Origin: Actinomycetota bacterium
GTDB taxonomy: Bacteria; Actinomycetota; Actinomycetes; Nanopelagicales; Nanopelagicaceae
Reading direction: 5' to 3'
Assembly (NCBI GenBank): GCA_009706135.1
Contig: WLRX01000059.1
Coordinates: 1 to 6,024, forward strand
DNA: 6,024 nt
Part shown: in pieces, positions 5,948 to 6,024 of the stretch
How positions within the stretch are numbered: the first letter of the stretch is position 1
How the letters are laid out: every line of letters starts with the position of its first letter
Notes under the pieces: model-generated
Told to the model about the DNA's origin: nothing
Database searches by the model: none
Seen by the model: the letters and a program-made list of their open reading frames with translations, nothing else
Program-made: the position numbers and the translations under genes

Positions 5948-6024
5948 GTCCGGCGACGTTCTACTCTCCCACAAGGTCACCCGTGCAGTACCATCGACGC
6001 TGAGAGGCTTAACTTCCGGGTTCG
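5948..6024 (-). rRNA. rrf: 5S ribosomal RNA, 3' two-thirds (cut by window edge)
   Basis: Read on the minus strand, the sequence contains the conserved 5S core CGAACCCGGAAGTTAAGCC, then GATGGTACTGC, GGGAGAGTAG and the closing GTCGCCGGAC. That last stretch would pair with a 5' GTCCGGYGR-type end lying outside the window. About 77 of an expected 117 nt are present. The 3' end is placed at the last nucleotide of the terminal helix and could be off by a few bases. It implies that the 23S and 16S genes lie beyond the right edge. Confidence 0.95.

Noticed and set aside
1..6024. Defence system, mobile element or CRISPR array
   Set aside because: All space is taken by housekeeping-type genes on one strand; I see no transposase, integrase, spaced direct repeats or attachment sites.

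Overview
The window reads as part of a compact, AT-rich actinobacterial chromosome. Gene order points that way: end of an rRNA operon, a TPR protein, a small protein, tlyA, nadK, recN, pyrG. The same core order is known from Mycobacterium, around Rv1691-Rv1699, and from Streptomyces. The proteins also look actinobacterial, notably a TlyA with S4 and methyltransferase domains, an actinobacterial-type CTP synthase N-terminus and an actinobacterial-type SSB-like protein. Low GC (low forties percent by eye), tiny spacers and absent usual neighbours suggest a streamlined freshwater lineage such as acI / 'Ca. Nanopelagicales'. That placement is an inference.

Everything recognisable lies on the minus strand, so transcription runs from high to low coordinates. 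At the right edge is the 3' two-thirds of a 5S rRNA gene (5948-6024), followed by a strong intrinsic terminator (5906-5939). A short promoter region (about 5833-5905) with a TAGAAT -10 box and a 6-bp inverted repeat then leads into a TPR-protein gene (5014-5832). After a 101-bp spacer holding a perfect DnaA box come an SSB-like OB-fold protein (4553-4909), a small coiled-coil protein with a lysine-rich tail (4184-4507), a 54-residue conserved-looking protein (4020-4184), tlyA (3223-4011), nadK (2399-3223), recN (679-2406) and the first 216 codons of pyrG (1-648, cut by the window edge).

Several junctions overlap or nearly touch: TAATG at 4184 and at 3223, an 8-nt overlap of nadK with recN, and an 8-nt gap before tlyA. 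This implies one translationally coupled operon from the SSB-like gene to pyrG. The contents are housekeeping: rRNA 2'-O-methylation (TlyA), NADP supply (NadK), double-strand break repair (RecN), CTP synthesis (PyrG) and probable single-stranded nucleic acid binding (SSB-like). I see no mobile element, CRISPR array, tRNA or defence system. The main points of interest are missing neighbours (the HAD phosphatase and SteA/SteB genes), an isolated DnaA box, a possible operator, and two poorly characterised small proteins.
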